This document shows positions 1-5,999 of a DNA stretch of 15,961 bases, one piece after another. The stretch is from an uncultured Mycoplasmatota bacterium (GTDB lineage Bacteria; Bacillota_I; Bacilli_A; RF39; UBA660), in assembly GCA_900553835.1 (NCBI GenBank), contig USFF01000020.1, positions 1 to 15,961 on the forward strand, read 5' to 3'. Every line of letters begins with the position of its first letter. Within the stretch, counting starts at the first letter, position 1. Made by a program: the position numbers and the translations under genes. The notes under the pieces are model-generated. The model worked only from the letters and a program-made list of their open reading frames with translations, searched no databases and was not told the DNA's origin.

Positions 1-131
1 TTAGAAGGTTTTAAATTATCTACTTCTTGAAGTCCAATAGCCATATCCCATTGTAATTGTTTTACATAGTTACTAGATTTATATTCTTCTTCATATTCAT
101 TAACACTTGAATCTAATTCTTTTTCGCTCAT
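1..131 (-). CDS. Fic/VbhA-antitoxin-like protein, N-terminus only (cut by window edge)
   Basis: Partial gene: 43 codons are visible from an ATG at 131, behind a perfect GGAGG about 9 bases upstream, and it runs off the left edge still open. The start is very acidic and is followed by WDMAIGLQEVDNLKPS. From memory, this 'W.mAiGLQ.VD.LKPS.yl' pattern begins the VbhA-like antitoxin segment, which in many Bacillota is fused in front of a Fic AMP-transferase domain or encoded as a separate antitoxin. In the known systems the antitoxin helix blocks the ATP pocket of the Fic enzyme. Neither the inhibitory motif nor the Fic HPFx(D/E)GN motif can be checked, because they would lie outside the window. 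It reads in the same direction as the ATPase ending at 254, with a 122-bp gap and an inverted repeat in between. A stand-alone VbhA antitoxin and a fused Fic protein are both possible. Confidence 0.55.
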   Translation of the reverse strand, partial: MSEKELDSSVNEYEEEYKSSNYVKQLQWDMAIGLQEVDNLKPS

Positions 132-165
132 AATTTAAACCTCCAATCTGAACCAATCACTAAAT

Positions 166-183
166 AAATGTATACACACATTT
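166..183. promoter_or_regulatory. Inverted repeat upstream of the Fic/VbhA-like gene (possible operator)
   Basis: AAATGT, six bases, ACATTT forms a perfect 6-bp inverted repeat 35 to 52 bases upstream of the start codon. On the minus strand it overlaps a TATACA that could serve as a -10. A TTGACT lies at 200-205 but is 25 bases from that TATACA, so I do not call a full promoter. Autoregulation by a toxin-antitoxin complex is an inference only. Confidence 0.3.
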
Positions 184-253
184 TTAATATTTTACTATAA
201 GTCAACATATTACTATATAAATTAGCTTTCTATAAAAATACAAATCAATATAT

Positions 254-1516
254 TTAAAAAATATTTTTTATATACTCAGTCATTTCTTTTATATTTTGCT
301 TTGTTGGAAAATTTTTTATAATATTATCATTATATGCTTTAGTAAAACTCCAATCTTTTCTCGATCTTTTATTTGTCTTTTTATCAATAAAATTAAGATA
401 TTTAACTACAGAATTTATTTGATTATTTTTTTCTATAATAAATATTTGATCTCTCCTTAACCCTGATAAAACATCCGCATTATTAGTTGTGAATATTATT
501 TGGGAGGTACTATTTTTTATTTTAGTACTATACAATTTAATAATAAAATCGGAAATGTTTTTATTAAGTGAATTATCCAGTTCATCAATTAAAAATACTC
601 CTCCTTTTTTAGTAGCTTTATAAAAATTTGTAGCAATTCCACATAATTTTTTTGTAGCAGTAGATATGGAATTATATCTTAATTTAAAACTATTATATAT
701 AAAAAATAATTTTTCATTTTCTATGTCTGTTTTGTCTATTTCTAAATCTTTTATTTCATCATCTGCTAAATTTATAAAATATTTTATTAAATCTTTATTT
801 TCATCTATTTCATCTATGATATATTCTTCAGGAAAAATATAATTTTCAGCTCCTAAAGTAGAAGATTCTTTTATATATCTATTATAAAAGGTTTCATAAT
901 AGTTAATTTTTTCTAACAAATTATCTTTGCTTTTTCCAGTTAAATCATTTAAATAATTAGATTTATATGCAATTTTATGTCCTATTTCACTAACTGTATT
1001 ATTCTCTATTTTTAAAATTTCTTTTGTGATTTTTGAATTATACTTCTTTTTAAATTTTAGGCTCTCCTCTTTCACACCATTTTTAATATAATTATTATCA
1101 TATTTCAAAGTATATATATAGTAACCAGAATATTCATCATTTGAATCAATGTACATTTCAACATTTATTGTTCCCAATTTATCGCTAGATTTATTAGTAG
1201 AAATTAATGATAATGTTCCCCATTCTTTTAAATAACTTCTTATTTCCTCTTCTTTAATTTTATCCACATAATTATTTACTTCCTTATTTATGATTGGGTT
1301 ATTTATAAAACTTCCTACAGAATTTAAAGCACGCAAAATGGTTGTCTTCCCATAAGCATTCCCAGCTATTATTCCAACAACTTTAGAAACTATTTCACCA
1401 TCTGGTAATGTATATATTGTATCTTGTAAATCTTTATCACGTTTGTTTACTCTAAAATCCAAAGTTATTTTATTAGTATATGGTCCAATGTTTTCTAATT
1501 CTAATTTGACTATCAT
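254..1516 (-). CDS. AAA15/OLD-like ATPase with degenerate ABC motifs
   Basis: A 420-residue SMC/ABC-type ATPase of the AAA15/AbiEii-like group often found in phage-defence and abortive-infection loci. The N-terminus (IVKLELENIGPYTN) is the usual first strand of this fold. Walker A is IIAGNAYGKTT (residues 49-59, K57/T58). Walker B is VFLIDELD (307-314, D311/E312). The last motif, IIFTTNNADVLSGLRRDQ (340-357), matches the family's 'TTHnt.lL...RRDQI' block. Two departures stand out: the signature is ISTATKKL (284-291), with Ala where LSSGT-type motifs have Gly, and the switch histidine is Asn345. Activity may be slow, or dependent on a partner or ligand. The middle (about 70-280) is a family-specific insertion rich in Lys, Asn and Glu. 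The start is fixed by AGAGGTG at 1522-1528 and by a near-consensus promoter just upstream. It is divergent from the Cas2-like gene. A role in defence is inferred from context. Confidence 0.8.
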   Translation of the reverse strand: MIVKLELENIGPYTNKITLDFRVNKRDKDLQDTIYTLPDGEIVSKVVGIIAGNAYGKTTILRALNSVGSFINNPIINKEVNNYVDKIKEEEIRSYLKEWGTLSLISTNKSSDKLGTINVEMYIDSNDEYSGYYIYTLKYDNNYIKNGVKEESLKFKKKYNSKITKEILKIENNTVSEIGHKIAYKSNYLNDLTGKSKDNLLEKINYYETFYNRYIKESSTLGAENYIFPEEYIIDEIDENKDLIKYFINLADDEIKDLEIDKTDIENEKLFFIYNSFKLRYNSISTATKKLCGIATNFYKATKKGGVFLIDELDNSLNKNISDFIIKLYSTKIKNSTSQIIFTTNNADVLSGLRRDQIFIIEKNNQINSVVKYLNFIDKKTNKRSRKDWSFTKAYNDNIIKNFPTKQNIKEMTEYIKNIF

Positions 1517-1534
1517 ATAAACACCTCTGTAAAA

Positions 1535-1563
1535 ATAATAGCATTCTTTAACACTTTTGTCAA
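1535..1563 (-). promoter_or_regulatory. Promoter of the ATPase gene
   Basis: On the minus strand TTGACA (1563-1558), a 17-base spacer and TATTAT (1540-1535) make an almost consensus sigma-A promoter. The predicted start near 1528 leaves a leader of only about 12 bases containing the AGAGGTG ribosome binding site, so little room remains for post-transcriptional control. Confidence 0.75.
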
Positions 1564-1568
1564 TTAAT

Positions 1569-1596
1569 ATCGCTAAAATACGATTTTATATGCGAT
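1569..1596. promoter_or_regulatory. Hairpin/inverted repeat between divergent promoters
   Basis: ATCGCTAAAAT and ATTTTA-tat-GCGAT pair over 11 bp around a 3-base loop, with a 3-base bulge. The element sits between the -35 box of the ATPase promoter (1558-1563, minus) and the -35 box of the rightward promoter (1602-1607), where one regulator could control both. A T5 run follows on the plus strand, so a weak terminator is an alternative reading. Confidence 0.4.
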
Positions 1597-1601
1597 TTTT
1601 G

Positions 1602-1630
1602 TTGACTTTTGCAAAAATAAGTGTTATCTT
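1602..1630 (+). promoter_or_regulatory. Promoter reading toward the Cas2-like gene
   Basis: TTGACT (1602-1607), a 17-base spacer and TATCTT (1625-1630). It would give a leader of about 130 bases before the start at 1768. That leader carries a 7-bp inverted repeat (1634-1657) and the antisense of the small minus-strand RNA (1656-1696). Confidence 0.55.
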
Positions 1631-1633
1631 GTA

Positions 1634-1657
1634 ATTGTCATCTAATAATTTGACAAT
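1634..1657. promoter_or_regulatory. Perfect 7-bp inverted repeat (ATTGTCA/TGACAAT)
   Basis: ATTGTCA at 1634-1640 and TGACAAT at 1651-1657 are perfect inverted copies separated by 10 bases, starting 4 bases after the rightward -10 box. The position, over the expected transcription start, suits a repressor operator. No regulator gene is identifiable beside it. Confidence 0.4.
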
Positions 1658-1696
1658 AAAAAGAGAATAACTAAATGATATAGTTACTCCACCCAC
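1656..1696 (-). ncRNA. Possible ~40-nt small RNA or terminated leader
   Basis: The minus strand starts with a G-rich stretch (GGGTGGA). It then forms a stem of GAGTAACTA (1689-1681) with TAGTTATTC (1673-1665): nine pairs, one of them G-U, and a 7-base loop. A T5 run near 1660 follows, as in an intrinsic terminator. The pair that is G-U on this strand would be A-C on the other, so the structure is better as a minus-strand RNA. A promoter with an extended -10 lies immediately upstream. If termination is incomplete, the transcript would run into the ATPase gene, so this could be an attenuated leader rather than a free RNA. No open reading frame of any size is present. Confidence 0.4.
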
Positions 1697-1700
1697 AATA

Positions 1701-1729
1701 ATTATATCATACTCTTTCTAAAATTTAAA
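1701..1729 (-). promoter_or_regulatory. Extended -10 promoter for the small minus-strand RNA
   Basis: Minus strand: TTTAAA (1729-1724), a 17-base spacer, and TGATATAAT, which is a perfect TATAAT at 1706-1701 preceded by TGn. The weak -35 fits the extended -10 type. Predicted start near 1694-1696. Confidence 0.5.
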
Positions 1730-1767
1730 TATTTTATTTTAGTTTTTAGTTGGAAGGGAGAGATATA

Positions 1768-2034
1768 ATGAATTGTTACATGATAAGTTATGACTTGAAT
1801 TCACCTACAAATAATAGAAAAGCTGTGGAAGATTCAATAAAAAGTTTAGGATCTTGGTGCAAATATGTTTCAACAACTTTCATTGTTTCAAGCTATAAAA
1901 ACTTAGATGATGTTCAATCAATCGTAACAAAAAACCTTGATTCAAACGATTCTATGATCATTTGCAAAGTACAAAAACCTATTAAAGGTTGGCTTTCTAA
2001 AAGTCAATGGGATTGGATACATCAAAATATTTAA
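1768..2034 (+). CDS. Small Cas2-fold protein ('SinR family'-like)
   Basis: An 88-residue protein that starts MNCYMISYDLNSP. This hydrophobic first strand ending in Tyr-Asp is the beginning of the ferredoxin-like fold shared by Cas2, VapD and the group NCBI labels 'SinR family protein'. That label is unrelated to the Bacillus biofilm regulator. The middle (TTFIVSSYKNLDDVQSIV) and the end (DSNDSMIICKV) follow the same pattern, from memory of family members. In Cas2 and VapD the equivalent Asp lies at the dimer interface of an RNase or structural subunit, so a role in RNA cleavage or as a toxin is possible but unproven. No cas1 or CRISPR array is in the window. A TTG at 1750 would extend the frame, but GGAAGGGAGAG lies correctly upstream of ATG 1768. 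A strong terminator follows at 2044. It is divergent from the ATPase. Confidence 0.6.
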   Translation: MNCYMISYDLNSPTNNRKAVEDSIKSLGSWCKYVSTTFIVSSYKNLDDVQSIVTKNLDSNDSMIICKVQKPIKGWLSKSQWDWIHQNI

Positions 2035-2043
2035 ATAATCAGT

Positions 2044-2068
2044 AAGAGGTCTATTATGACCTCTTTTT
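2044..2068 (+). terminator. Intrinsic terminator after the Cas2-like gene
   Basis: AAGAGGTC (2044-2051) pairs perfectly with GACCTCTT (2058-2065) around a 6-base loop, and a T5 run ends at 2068. It starts 10 bases after the stop codon. Confidence 0.85.
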
Positions 2069-2148
2069 ATTTTAGAAATTTTAAAAATATATCACTTTGT
2101 TCAAATATATCTGTCTTAATACCCTTATAAATTTAATCCATGAGAGAG

Positions 2149-2421
2149 CTAAGTCTCTCCTCCGGCATTTATATGGTTACTTATCACAATCACATCTTTA
2201 TCCGTTCCGTAAGCATCTTTTATCCTGTTAGTTCTAGTTTTACTATCTAAAGTTTCATCAGTAATTCTAGTCATAGTAACAGGAATGCCAAGTTCTCTTA
2301 GTCTATCATACATATATTTACTAATAAGAAGAGTTAAATCTTTCTCAATAATTCCATTCCCACTAGCACCAGGGTCACTACCACCATGTCCAGCATCTAT
2401 AACAACACCCTTTAAAGCCAT
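2149..2421 (-). pseudogene. Truncated N-acetylmuramoyl-L-alanine amidase (Amidase_3)
   Basis: The 90-residue product is the N-terminal half of a zinc amidase that cleaves the MurNAc-L-Ala bond of peptidoglycan. Visible are the zinc ligands H12 (VIDAGHGG), E26 (IEKDL) and H83 (ISNHINAGG). The catalytic domain is normally about 170-180 residues and ends with a catalytic Glu block (GAEV-like), which is missing. Homology stops within two codons of NAGG, then a TAG follows, and none of the three frames beyond it resembles the rest of the family. A 6-bp inverted repeat (GAGAGA 2142-2147 / TCTCTC 2154-2159) spans the breakpoint. The 5' end is intact: AGGTGA lies upstream of ATG 2421, and a promoter is visible. 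There is no signal peptide, as in phage or cytoplasmic-start amidases. It is most likely a gene broken by insertion or deletion, since the essential Glu region is gone. Confidence 0.75.
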
Positions 2422-2437
2422 TTAAATCACCTAGTTT

Positions 2438-2466
2438 AGTATATGAAAGTACACTTTTTCTGTGAT
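2438..2466 (-). promoter_or_regulatory. Promoter of the truncated amidase
   Basis: Minus strand: ATCACA (2466-2461), 17 bases, TATACT (2443-2438). The spacer contains the palindrome AAAGTGTACTTT, which is also found in the glucosidase promoter. Confidence 0.4.
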
Positions 2467-2551
2467 ATTAACACTTCTTATTTAAAAATTAAATGAATTA
2501 ATAATTATTAAATATCTATTGTTAAAGTAGACTTTTTATGATATTATTAAT
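2446..2551. repeat. Duplicated palindrome-containing promoter element
   Basis: Two similar elements, both reading AAAGTNNACTTTTT, one to three bases, then GATATTA, lie at 2446-2472 and 2524-2551, 78 bp apart. Each begins with a perfect AAAGT/ACTTT palindrome with a 2-base centre. One copy sits in the spacer of the amidase promoter and the other in the spacer of the glucosidase promoter. This suggests a shared repressor operator or an old duplication. Confidence 0.45.
2519..2547 (+). promoter_or_regulatory. Promoter of the GH31 gene
   Basis: TTGTTA (2519-2524), 17 bases, and TATTAT (2542-2547) preceded by TGA, which gives an extended -10. Palindrome AAAGTAGACTTT at 2524-2535 lies between the boxes. 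A TATAAT at 2553-2558 also exists but is too close to the ribosome binding site to be a likely -10. Confidence 0.55.
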
Positions 2552-2572
2552 ATATAATAAAAGGGGATAAAA

Positions 2573-4966
2573 ATGGCATTAAGTGAAGAATTTAAAACTG
2601 ATATTACACTAGGAAAAGCCAGAGAAGACTGTACATTTAAAGGAAATAAATATAGAATTACAGTTCTTTCTGATGTTTTATTGCGCTTTGAATATAGTGA
2701 AACTGGTAAATTTAATGATTATCCAACTATTTTTGCAATTAATAGAAATTTTGCAAAGAAACCTGTTTTTACAGTAAAACAAGATGAAAAATATATCAAT
2801 ATTACTAATGATTATTTTATACTCGAATATAGTAAAGAAAAACCTTATATTGCTTCTAAACTAGTACCAGACTCAAACCTTAGAATAACTCTTAAAGGTA
2901 CAGATAAAATATGGTATTTTGGGAATCCGGAAGTTAAAAATTTAAAGGGCACAACTTATTCATTTGATAATAAAACTAATATTAGTTTATCTAAAGGTTT
3001 GTATAACTTGGATGGCTTTGCTTCAATTGATGATACAATGAGTCCAGTATTTATAAGTGATGGAACAATAAAAAAGAATCCAAGTGATGCGCTTGATGTA
3101 TATGTATTTATATATAAAAATGATTTTCAAAAAGCTTTAGACAGTTACTTTGAATTAACTGGTAAGCCTTCATTTATACCTAGATATGCTCTTGGTGTGT
3201 GCTGGAATAAAAATGAAGACTACACAGAAGAAGAATTAAAAGATATTATAAGTAATTTTAATAAAATAAATATACCACTTAGTTCTATTTTACTAGGCAG
3301 TAAATGGAATTTAAATAAAGAAGGGAAAACTTTATCTAATTATAAATTCGATAATGAAAAATATAAAAACTTAGAACAAACAATAAACGACATACATCAA
3401 AAAAATGTGTTTTTAGGTCTTACTATAAACCCACAAAGTGGAATAACACCATATGATAGTGGTTACCAAAGTTTAAAAACAAAATTAAACATAATAAAAG
3501 ATGGAGTAATACCTATAAATGTTTATAACACAGCTATACTAGAAACATTTTTAAATGAAACTTTAGCTAACTTAAATATAGACTTTATAAAAATTGATGA
3601 AATAACAGAAGACAAAACTAAAACTTTTATGCTAATGCATTATATATATAAAAGTTTATCTAAAACTGCTGAGAGGAGGGGACTAATACTTTCAAGAAAC
3701 CCTGGAATAGCATCTCATAGATACCCAGCACTATATTCAGGTAACACAAAAGTATCTTGGAAAACTTTAAAATATCTTCCATACTTCAATATAACATCAT
3801 CAAACCTTGGTCTTTCTTACTATAGCCATGATATAGGTGGATATGAAGGTGGAGTAGAAGATAGTGAATTATATACGAGATATGTACAATTTGGAACATA
3901 TAGTCCAATATTTAGATTTTCATCAAAAGAAGGTAGATATTATAAGCGTGAGCCTTGGAAATGGGATATCTTTACAGAAAGCATAGTAAAAGACTACATA
4001 AGAATTAGACATAGACTAATTCCATACATATATTCAGAAATGTATAAATATTCTAAAGATGGAATAAACCTAATAAAACCATTATACTTAGATTATGAAA
4101 AAATATTAGATGAACCACTTTATAAAAACGAATATCATTTTGGAAAAGAATTATTTGTGTGTCCAATAACTGAACCAAAAGATAAAGTTATGAACAGGGT
4201 AGTACATAGAATGTATCTTCCAGAAGGAACTTGGTATGACTTCAAAACTGGTAAAAAATTCCCTGGTGGTAAAAGATACGTTACATTCTATAAAGATGAA
4301 GACTATCCAGTTTATGCAAAAAGTGGCGCTATCGTGCCAATGGCTATCTTAGATGAAAACAACCTTAACAGTGTAAAACCACCAGAAAAAATGGAAATAC
4401 AAGTATTCCCAGGTGTAAGTAATAACTATGATTTATATGAAGATGATGGAGTAACAAACCTTTATAAAGAAGGTTACTATATTGTCACAAATATTGATTA
4501 TAATTATAGAAAAAATAACTATACGCTTATATTAAGACCTACACAAGGTAAAATTGGTATAATACCTGATAAGAGAGATTATAAAATTAAATTCAGAAAT
4601 ACAAAAAGACCTGAATATGTAAAAGTAAATGTGGGTAGGTTTGAAGTAGAGTTTACTACTAGAAGTGATGAAAATGATTTTATCATAGAAGTTCCAAATG
4701 TACCTACAAACCAACAATTAACTATTAACTGTGGTGGAGAAGCAATTGAAATAGATGCAGTAAGACTAATAAATGAAGATATTGATGAAATAATAAGTGG
4801 ACTTCTTATAGAAACTACGCTAAAAGAAAAAATAGCATCAATCATATTTAGTGATATGACTATTAGAAAGAAAAGAATTGCCATAAGAAAACTAAAACAT
4901 TCTGGACTTAATAAACTATTTATAAAAATGTTTATTAAATTGCTTGAATATATAAGTGAGATATAA
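2573..4966 (+). CDS. Glycoside hydrolase family 31 (alpha-glucosidase-like)
   Basis: A 797-residue cytoplasmic enzyme (no signal peptide) expected to release alpha-linked sugars from oligosaccharides by a retaining mechanism. Order: N-terminal beta-sandwich (about 1-190), (beta/alpha)8 barrel (about 200-540), C-terminal beta domains (to about 735) and a short helical tail. The nucleophile should be D342 in NIDFIKIDEITE, which differs from the usual K[TL]DFGE. The block YYSHDIGGYEGG (416 onward) is the GH31 'WSHDIGG' motif. In RYPALYSGNTKVSW the residue aligning with the family acid/base Asp (normally SGD) is Asn391, so standard catalysis is in doubt. From memory a subgroup of gut Bacillota proteins also departs here, but I cannot confirm that. 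The C-terminal part (MNRVVHRMYLPEGTWYDF, YEDDG) is typical GH31. AAGGGG at 2561-2566 fixes the start. It has its own promoter and terminator. Confidence 0.85.
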   Translation: MALSEEFKTDITLGKAREDCTFKGNKYRITVLSDVLLRFEYSETGKFNDYPTIFAINRNFAKKPVFTVKQDEKYINITNDYFILEYSKEKPYIASKLVPDSNLRITLKGTDKIWYFGNPEVKNLKGTTYSFDNKTNISLSKGLYNLDGFASIDDTMSPVFISDGTIKKNPSDALDVYVFIYKNDFQKALDSYFELTGKPSFIPRYALGVCWNKNEDYTEEELKDIISNFNKINIPLSSILLGSKWNLNKEGKTLSNYKFDNEKYKNLEQTINDIHQKNVFLGLTINPQSGITPYDSGYQSLKTKLNIIKDGVIPINVYNTAILETFLNETLANLNIDFIKIDEITEDKTKTFMLMHYIYKSLSKTAERRGLILSRNPGIASHRYPALYSGNTKVSWKTLKYLPYFNITSSNLGLSYYSHDIGGYEGGVEDSELYTRYVQFGTYSPIFRFSSKEGRYYKREPWKWDIFTESIVKDYIRIRHRLIPYIYSEMYKYSKDGINLIKPLYLDYEKILDEPLYKNEYHFGKELFVCPITEPKDKVMNRVVHRMYLPEGTWYDFKTGKKFPGGKRYVTFYKDEDYPVYAKSGAIVPMAILDENNLNSVKPPEKMEIQVFPGVSNNYDLYEDDGVTNLYKEGYYIVTNIDYNYRKNNYTLILRPTQGKIGIIPDKRDYKIKFRNTKRPEYVKVNVGRFEVEFTTRSDENDFIIEVPNVPTNQQLTINCGGEAIEIDAVRLINEDIDEIISGLLIETTLKEKIASIIFSDMTIRKKRIAIRKLKHSGLNKLFIKMFIKLLEYISEI

Positions 4967-4985
4967 AGTGCGTTTTAGCACTTTT
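4965..4985 (+). terminator. Intrinsic terminator after the GH31 gene
   Basis: AAAGTGC (4965-4971) and GCACTTT (4978-4984) form a 7-bp stem with a 6-base loop and a short T run. The stem begins inside the TAA stop codon. Confidence 0.7.
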
Positions 4986-5001
4986 ATTATGTTCAAATAC
5001 A

Positions 5002-5010
5002 TGATACAAT
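5002..5010 (+). promoter_or_regulatory. Extended -10 promoter element of the nucleotidyltransferase gene
   Basis: TGATACAAT is an extended -10 (TGn plus TACAAT at 5005-5010), lying 17 bases before the start codon. The bases at the -35 position (TTTTAT) are a poor match, which such promoters tolerate. Confidence 0.4.
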
Positions 5011-5026
5011 GTTATTAGGAGGACTT

Positions 5027-5902
5027 ATGACTTTAGTAATAATGGCTGCTGGAATGGGTAGCAGATTTGGTGGTTTAAAACAAATTGAACCAGTCGGACC
5101 AAATGGAGAATTCATAATAGATTATTCTATTTATGATGCAAAAAGATGTGGTTTTGACAAAATTGTTTTCATAATTAAGGAAGAAAATTATGAGGTATTT
5201 AAAGAAACAATTGGAAAGAGAGTAGAAGGAAAAATAAAGGTCGACTATGTTTTTCAGAATAATTTAAATGTACCTATAGAAATTTCTAAGGAAAGAGTAA
5301 AACCTTTAGGAACAGCACATGCAATATTATGTTGCAAAGATCTTGTAAATGAAAACTTTGCAGTAATAAATGCAGATGACTTTTATGGCTATAATGCATA
5401 CAAAGTATTAGCAGAAAACTTAAGAAAAACAAAAGAAGAATTTTTAATGGTAAGCTACTTGCTTGGACAAACTTTAACTAAAAGTGGAAAAGTTAAAAGA
5501 GGAGTATGTCGTAAAGATGGAGAATATCTAACAGACATAACTGAAAGTGAAGTTATAGAAGAAAATGGTAAATTAGTAGGAACTGAACTTGAAACTGGAA
5601 AAGAAATAAATGTAGATAAAAATACATTAGTGTCTATGAATATGTTTGGTTTTACTCCAAAGATATTTGAATTACTTGAAAAGAACTTTAAAGACTTTTT
5701 GTTAACTCATGATATTATGAAAAGTGAATATTTAATACCTTCAGAATTATCTAAATATATTAAAGAAGGGTTGGTAGATATTAAGGTACTTGAAACAGAT
5801 TCTAAATGGTTTGGAATAACATATAAAGAAGATAAACAGGAATTTACTGAAGAAATAAACAAACTAGTAAAAAAAGGTATATATCCAACAAAATTATGGT
5901 AA
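5027..5902 (+). CDS. Nucleotidyltransferase family protein (sugar-nucleotide pyrophosphorylase-like)
   Basis: A 291-residue cytoplasmic GT-A fold nucleotidyltransferase. The N-terminus VIMAAGMGSRFGGLKQIEP is the NTP-binding signature (GxGxR...K) of enzymes that transfer a nucleotide to a sugar phosphate. GTAHAILCCKD and AVINADDFYG give the base-contacting and Mg-binding Asp motifs at about residues 95-120. The C-terminal part carries a 'DSKWFGITYKED' block that I recall from proteins annotated only as 'nucleotidyltransferase' in Bacillota, so the sugar and nucleotide are not assigned. An upstream in-frame ATG at 5009 would add six residues, but AGGAGG at 5017-5022 serves ATG 5027. It follows the GH31 gene by 60 bp with a terminator between them, so the two are probably separate units. 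Sugar activation for envelope polysaccharide is an inference. Confidence 0.85.
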   Translation: MTLVIMAAGMGSRFGGLKQIEPVGPNGEFIIDYSIYDAKRCGFDKIVFIIKEENYEVFKETIGKRVEGKIKVDYVFQNNLNVPIEISKERVKPLGTAHAILCCKDLVNENFAVINADDFYGYNAYKVLAENLRKTKEEFLMVSYLLGQTLTKSGKVKRGVCRKDGEYLTDITESEVIEENGKLVGTELETGKEINVDKNTLVSMNMFGFTPKIFELLEKNFKDFLLTHDIMKSEYLIPSELSKYIKEGLVDIKVLETDSKWFGITYKEDKQEFTEEINKLVKKGIYPTKLW

Positions 5903-5917
5903 AAATATACCTTTTTT
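5870..5917 (+). terminator. Terminator overlapping the nucleotidyltransferase 3' end
   Basis: AAAAAAGGTATAT (5870-5882) pairs with ATATACCTTTTTT (5905-5917) over 13 bp with a 22-base loop that contains the last codons and the stop. The 5' arm is therefore coding sequence. Confidence 0.65.
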
Positions 5918-5920
5918 CAT

Positions 5921-5949
5921 TTGACTAACAATCTATCATGTAGTATCAT
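5921..5949 (+). promoter_or_regulatory. Promoter of the ABC transporter operon
   Basis: TTGACT (5921-5926), a 17-base spacer and TATCAT (5944-5949), starting 4 bases after the preceding terminator. The leader would be about 45 bases. Confidence 0.65.
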
Positions 5950-5999
5950 AATAATATAAATTTTTGTATAAAGAATATATTTAATAATATGGAGGCACT

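Noticed and set aside
1750..1767. A TTG start giving a six-residue longer Cas2-like protein
   Set aside because: The ribosome binding site GGAAGGGAGAG lies inside this stretch and serves ATG 1768, where the family homology begins.
1750..2034. The Cas2-like gene as part of a CRISPR-Cas adaptation locus
   Set aside because: No cas1, no other cas gene and no regularly spaced repeat array is present within the window.
2149..2421. A group I intron or intein interrupting the amidase
   Set aside because: An intein would stay in frame, yet a TAG follows within two codons. Downstream DNA holds a plus-strand gene with its own terminator and no intron core or homing endonuclease that I can see.
4532..4884. 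Two minus-strand reading frames of 61 and 101 codons inside the GH31 gene
   Set aside because: They lie opposite a clearly conserved GH31 C-terminal domain, are rich in Ile/Ser/Phe as expected for the complement of AT-rich coding DNA, and lack ribosome binding sites.
5009..5026. The upstream ATG of the nucleotidyltransferase gene
   Set aside because: The AGGAGG that would drive translation lies downstream of that ATG, and the family signature begins right after ATG 5027.
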